Of a stretch of DNA of 64,000 nucleotides, positions 59,048 through 64,000 are shown in pieces. Source of the DNA: Sisyra terminalis (lineage: Eukaryota; Arthropoda; Insecta; Neuroptera; Sisyridae); contig OY292278.1 of assembly GCA_958496175.1 (NCBI GenBank), forward strand, positions 49,352,001-49,416,000. Direction: 5' to 3'. A program made the position numbers and the translations under genes. A model generated the notes under the pieces. The model was not told where the DNA came from and searched no databases. It saw only the letters and a program-made list of their open reading frames with translations. Every line of letters begins with the position of its first letter. Position 1 is the first letter of the stretch.

Positions 59048-60006
59048 ACTGGGCCAAAAAAAATGACTATTTTTTTTGAAAAGTATATCGAAAATATTGT
59101 TCAAGGTAAAAATAAAATATCGGGAAGATTTGAGCCCTTAACATTAATATTAAAAGGTCTATCATCTTTAATTTCGATTTTTAATTTGTGCTTTCATTTT
59201 TGCGTCAATGCTGTCAAACTACCAAGATTAAAAAAATCATCTGCACTTATATTTATAAAAAATTAAATTCCCTACAAAAAACGTCTCTTAGAAAATTTTC
59301 GCCAGACACTCCATTTCCGAATAATCAGGCTTTAAACATTGATATAATTTTAGGATTTATCTTCTTTATTTTGGACTTTTGTAATTAACGAACTAATAAA
59401 TATACAGAAATAAACCATATAGATTCTTAAAGTTAATTTAATGCTCTACAAAAAAGGTCTCTTAAGATTTTTACATAAAATCACTCTACCAACATTGATT
59501 CAACAACGAAAAAAAACAATAATTTAATTTTTCCTTCAACTTTGTGAATAACTTTTGAAAGAGTGATTTTATGTAAAAACCTTAAAAGACCTTTTTTGTA
59601 GAGCGTTAAATTTCCTTTAAGAATCTATGTGGTTTATTTCTGTATATTTCTTAGTTCGTTTATTACAAAATTCCAAAATAAAGAATATAAATCTACAAAT
59701 TATATCAATGTTTAAAGCTTGATTATTCGGAAACGGCGTGTCTGGCGAAAATTTTCACAGAGACGTTTTTTGTAGGGAATTTAATTTTCTATAAATAAAT
59801 TTGTAGATGATTTTTTTTTACCTAGATAGTTTGACAGCTTTGACGCAAAAATGAAAGCACCAATAAAAAATCGAAATTAAAGATGATACACCTCTTAATA
59901 CTAATATTAAGGGCTCAACCCTTCCCGGTATTTTTTTTTGTCACTTTAAACAATATTTTTGATATACTTTTCAAAAAAAATAGTCATTTTTTTTTGGCCC
60001 AGTCTA
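59048..60006. mobile_element. Palindromic element A4
   Basis: Full A copy: ACTGGGCCAAAAAAAATGAC at left, its complement plus CTA at right; arms about 450 bp with a short loop near 59500-59530. It serves as the uninterrupted reference for the E1 insertion in A1. Confidence 0.85.
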
Positions 60007-60055
60007 ATGTACATATTTTACTTTATATTTATGGTAATCTGTAACAATTGGGGAA

Positions 60056-60271
60056 ATGACAATCATTTGCCAATATAATAAGGCGTTAAAATACAGCAGT
60101 GAATCTACTGAGTTATGTTGTGCTAGTGGAAAAGTAAAATTGCAACAATTGGTCCCATCGCCAGATCCATTACGCTCTTTAGTTTATGGGATAGGAAATG
60201 AGTCTAAAAATTTCTTGGCCAATATTCAAAGATATAACAGTTGTTTTCAAATGACGTCGTTTGGTGCATAA
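60056..60271 (+). pseudogene. Helitron helicase-like N-terminal fragment, copy 3
   Basis: Unbroken 71-codon frame. It contains CQYNKALKYSSES (first CxxC changed to CxxN), CCASGKVKLQQL, SPDPLRSLVYG and RYNSCFQMTSFGA, ending at a stop. This matches a block common to Helitron RepHel and Pif1-like N-terminal regions. It lacks the Rep HUH motif and helicase motifs, so it is a gene fragment. The start codon is arbitrary. Confidence 0.8.
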
Positions 60272-60600
60272 AATAAATATTATGTTTAAGGAAGTACTGA
60301 AGAAAACAGGAACATTCCCAATAAGCTTCCAGTCCCGGACTATTACTAACCTTAGGATCGTATTGACAAAAAAATTATACAATTTCGAGAGACATAAAAT
60401 ATTCAATAATAAAAATATGTTTAGAAATATCTATATATGTTTTTAAACTCATGAATAGGTGAGAATTTAAGGAATTTTTGTACGCATATGAACTTTAATA
60501 TGTTTAATGTTTTCACAGGTGTAAATCGAAATAAGTAAAATACAATGTATATTAATTTAATTGTTAATAATTATTGTTATTGTTAGTAATTGAAAAATTA

Positions 60601-61494
60601 AAAATTCAGCAATATTAGCGATTTAATTACTTTTCACAATTCAATTTTAGGTGGTTTAAAGTTCACCGGGTCCTCTGATTCTTTATAAAAAACATAATTA
60701 AGTGCATATCAATTATATTTTAGTATTATTACCATACACAAAAGAATTAAATGAAAGTATGAAATAAAATTTGATTTGTTTGTAAATACATTAAAAAAAA
60801 TATTAAATTGTATATATACGAAAAATGCAAGTATATGCCAATAAAAGTTATATTCTTAATTTTGTTGATATGTTCGCTTCGATAATGTCATGATTATTAA
60901 CTTAAAACTGAATTCACAGATAAAATAATCGAATTGAAATGAACTGATTTTATCATAACAGCTAATGAAGATTTAAATTTAAACGTGTAGGAAAAATATA
61001 GATTTGAAATTATTATAAATACTTTAAATAAATTACTAAATAATAAAAAATAAAATCAAAATTGTAGTAACTTTTAATTTTTGTTATGGCTTTTGTCAGT
61101 ATGGATTCCACACGTTAAGTGGGAAAACAATTTACTCCTTAGCTAGTGTGAAATGCAATTTATCGTACTTTCAACTGTTGATATGAAATAACACAGTAAA
61201 AGCTTGAAGGCCAAAATCTGACGAGATAATGGCAGTTATAAATATGTAGAACTGGAATTTGGAACCAGTTTTAGGTATTTATTATTTGCTGTCAATTATA
61301 AATACATTAACACCTTTTCCCGATTCCATAATTGGTACTTTGAATCTACCTTTATCTTATTACAATATTATTTATTATCGACAGTTCAGAGCAGGTAAAA
61401 TTCTTTTCATTTTCACACCTGTTTGGAATTTATTCGGGTTTTGCTCACAATATTCAACATTATGGAACAAAGGTTGAAAAATTGAATGTTTATT
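60601..61494. other. Unique very AT-rich sequence, no gene recognised
   Basis: A 72-aa frame (61259-61477) has no domain. Nothing else recognised. Confidence 0.5.
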
Positions 61495-61860
61495 TTTGTC
61501 TACCTGAATTCTATCGTATAATTGAAGAACAGGTTTATCGATTTCGATAATATTTTGTTTTTAGGGACTTCTTAGTGTTTTTCCCCAAAAAAAAAAGTAT
61601 AAGGAAGGTCACAAACCAGACTAATCTAAATAGTTGTACCAATATTTTATTCTGATTTCACTTATGGTTCCAATTTAAAGACAGCTTTACTGATTAAACA
61701 GAAACTTTATAATCAAGTTCAACTTATTTTTCCTCGGAAGAAAATGTTGCATATTTACGTTTAAATATTAATAATAAAAGTAGCATTCAGAAGCCCAATT
61801 AAAATAATTAAACGGACACCCATTAATTGAATATAAATTGGACCCTTTAAGTAAATATCT
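61495..61860 (-). repeat. Dispersed repeat M, copy 2
   Basis: Reverse-orientation copy of 24105-24440. About 55 bp near 61785-61840 is extra relative to copy 1. Class unknown. Confidence 0.7.
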
Positions 61861-63555
61861 ATGTTCTTTTTTTATATTGGAGGAAATTGGCTCCAACGTA
61901 CTATTTGACCGCCCAAGAATGACTGAAAGTCGGCTCAGCTCTGGGAAAAGCTCAGCTGAGAAAATACACAAAAATCCATTTAACTGCTGAGATTTATCTC
62001 AGCAGTAAACTTGACCAATTAGTACTAGAAACCAAGCTGGGGCGCAATAGTTCTTATAGGACCCAATGCAGAGGAAGTCTTAGGACAGACCTCCAGTAGA
62101 AAAAAGAAAAGAATCGATTCTTAAACCGATCATGAAAAACTTTAAAAACTAAAGGTCTTTTCTTCAAGAAGGAAAGAATCAATTCTCGAATGATTGGGAT
62201 CGATTTGGCTATCCTTCCTCTTTGAAAGATGAATGAAATTTATAGTTACAATGTACAAAACTTTAGACCATATATTTGCAACCAAATCTTTTTTAAATAA
62301 AAGCTCAAATCCTAGATTTCGGAACCAGTAGTTTGTAATAAAATTTTTGCTTAAACTAAGGCTAAAACATTATTTTGAACTCAAAATCGATAATAGAGTA
62401 CAAGTTTGACTTTTTTCCTCATTATACGTTACAGATTAGATACACTCGGTATTAGGATGAAAAGATGTTTCTATATGTAGAAATTAATGCGTTAAAAACA
62501 TACAAGAATCTTATAAAACCGTATAGAAACCTGGTAACCACCGAATGGAATCCCAGTGAGAAAAATGGGAATAAATTCGCCTAACAAAAAGACCTTTGGG
62601 GAGGACAGGGATTTTTATATATTTATTATAATAAAGATAATAATACAAAGCTTTGCTTATAGTCCCATTTAAAACCAAATACTTCCATTATAAGGAAAAT
62701 TCACACATCCATACTTTCCTCGCAGATAAGTCCACACTTATCAAGAATTTAACTTCTTAAGACAAATAACACTCACCTTTGGAGGTAAGCCAAATATTCT
62801 ATCCAACTACTAATCGAATAATCTTTTTAAACCAGCAAAATATTGAATTTCAAACATTTAAAACCAATCACTTATTGAAAATTCGCGAGAAAACAACGAA
62901 AATTTTTTTAAAGAACCGCAAGAGCTGCATTTGTTTCTACGTGATGCTCGACTGTTTCACTGAATATAAATTATAAGTAATGCACATAAAATATATATTA
63001 TTCCAACAATAAATTATGATGTTCTTTTGTTTGATACACTGTAAAACAAAACAAAATCATTCAAATATTGCAAATTTATTGAGGAAAATCACAATACATT
63101 GCTAACACATAAATTATTATTAATAAATAATCATTTTTGTATTAAAAAAAAAAAATACTTCAATTCATGCTTGAATGATAGCCTTATTACATTGTCGTCA
63201 TAAAATTGTAGTGGTCAGTAGAAGTAAACATTAGAAAAAAAAATAAATGACTGCGAAACGATATAGGATATTCCAAAAAAAAAAAAATAATGCTCAATTA
63301 ATTTTTAAAATACATCATTGCCATTGTATAATAAACTACAACAATACAATAACTCTACACGTAGCATAACTAACACAGAAAATATTTATCCAATAAAGTT
63401 TCAAATTTTTAAAACTTATATCGGGTAAACTATTTGCAAAACAACACAAAGTTTTGACCTGAATTTGACCTGATTAGATTATAGGTAAAAATAAGGTTGC
63501 AATCTGGTCTAAAATGAGAAAATCGTTGTTTTAATCAACGTAAAATGGATTCCTG
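61861..63555. other. Unique AT-rich sequence, no gene recognised
   Basis: A GCTCAGCTSWG-type inverted pair lies near 61935-62005 (CTCAGCTCTGGGAAAAGCTCAGC, then GCTGAGATTTATCTCAGCAG). Nothing coding recognised. Confidence 0.5.
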
Positions 63556-63732
63556 TTAAAAAAAGGGATTTTTTTTATTGTTATTTACCGTCGTTTTATA
63601 ACTACTTAGGTCTTTAGCAACTTTAGGGATAGTAAAAATTCGTAATCGAAAATTTGCTCAATACAGAATTCGAACTCAAAATCTACCAGTTTTGGAGTGG
63701 TCACCTAGACCACTCGGCCGCCAATGGGTATT
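63556..63732 (-). repeat. tRNA-derived SINE S2
   Basis: On the minus strand the head reads GGCGGCCGAGTGGTCTAGGT (tRNA-Leu/Ser-like A-box region), then the B-box-like GAGTTCGAATTC, then a tail with TAGTTATAAAACGACGGTAA. It is the best copy of the family that also includes S1, S3 and probably S4. Confidence 0.75.
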
Positions 63733-64000
63733 AAAAAGGCATTTAAAATGTTCAAAAAACTCATTAGAAGTTGTTTAAAGTTATTAAAGGTAATTAAATT
63801 CTTCTAAATACATTTTTTAACAGGGATAAGACAAAACACAATTAAATTAAAAGATCCAAACTTTAAAAAGATTCAGGCATCATAACATTTTAATTCTCCG
63901 ACCAACTGATCTCAGCAAGGATCAATTCGCAATTTTGCATCCGAACAAGTTTCCCTCATCAATTGTAATTTGGCGAACGATCGATGTCTTGTGAAAAGAT
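63733..64000. other. Unique sequence to window end
   Basis: Nothing recognised. Confidence 0.4.

Larger units (their letters stand above)
58588..60600. repeat. Composite repeat unit R4 (leader, element A4, Helitron fragment)
   Basis: Collinear with R2 (22088-23990): leader from GCATTAAAGAAACCACATTT, element A4, Helitron piece and 3' flank ending near TTAGTAATTG. R4 has the complete A element and the only unbroken Helitron frame of the three. Confidence 0.8.

Noticed and set aside
1..64000. Integrated virus or bacterial insertion
   Set aside because: No capsid, polymerase or bacterial-type gene was recognised; every identifiable protein fragment belongs to a eukaryotic transposon family.

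Overview
The window is AT-rich nuclear DNA of an animal, most likely an insect. The evidence is the set of transposon families: mariner, Jockey-type LINE, Penelope-like, Helitron, tRNA-derived SINE and TA/TTAA/8-bp-TSD MITEs. There are also CA/CT-rich unique islands, microsatellites and no compact gene arrangement. I could not name the species. I found no convincing host protein-coding gene, rRNA or functional tRNA. The window reads as intergenic or long-intron sequence crowded with old, nested mobile elements.

Layout. 1-7.1 kb: a fold-back MITE (F1), a Penelope-like element (PLE1) and three overlapping Jockey reverse transcriptase fragments, with an internally deleted mariner among them. 8.6-10.8 kb: a large palindromic element (A1) holding a TA-type MITE (E1) and a TTAA-type element (P). 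12.6-14.3 kb: a ~207-bp tandem array interrupted by a second F element. 15.4-17.2 kb: two small tandem duplications and two mariner tails facing each other. 18.6-20.8 kb: a composite of two palindromes around a third (B1-C1-B2), bounded by a perfect 8-bp duplication. 22.1-24.4 kb: A2 plus a Helitron zinc-finger fragment. 26.6-27.0 kb: a palindrome holding two opposed hammerhead-ribozyme-like motifs. 27.5-28.3 kb: another fold-back. 29.3-32.0 kb: two- and three-copy tandem repeats. 35.2-36.9 kb: a ~1.4-kb palindrome with a C-tract-rich MITE at its centre. 37.8-40.3 kb: a composite dispersed repeat with a tRNA-like segment. 44.3-45.9 kb: A3 plus Helitron fragment. 48.1-49.2 kb: palindrome H. 50-53.4 kb: SINE copies and PLE2. 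55.5-56.9 kb: B3 with an internal triplication. 58.6-60.6 kb: A4 with the best-preserved Helitron fragment. The rest is unique sequence, including CpG-rich islands (about 17.75-18.0, 27.23-27.3, 37.3-37.5 and 57.8-58.2 kb) that may be regulatory or first-exon DNA of an unseen gene.

The most interesting signals are the paired inverted hammerhead-like motifs (26.68-26.87 kb) and the related Penelope-type motifs near 48.0 and 53.1 kb. Next is a group of roughly 0.7-1.0 kb almost fully palindromic elements (A, B, F, H) that share internal motifs. Three of these structures show 8-bp target duplications, so each, if transcribed, would make a long hairpin RNA.
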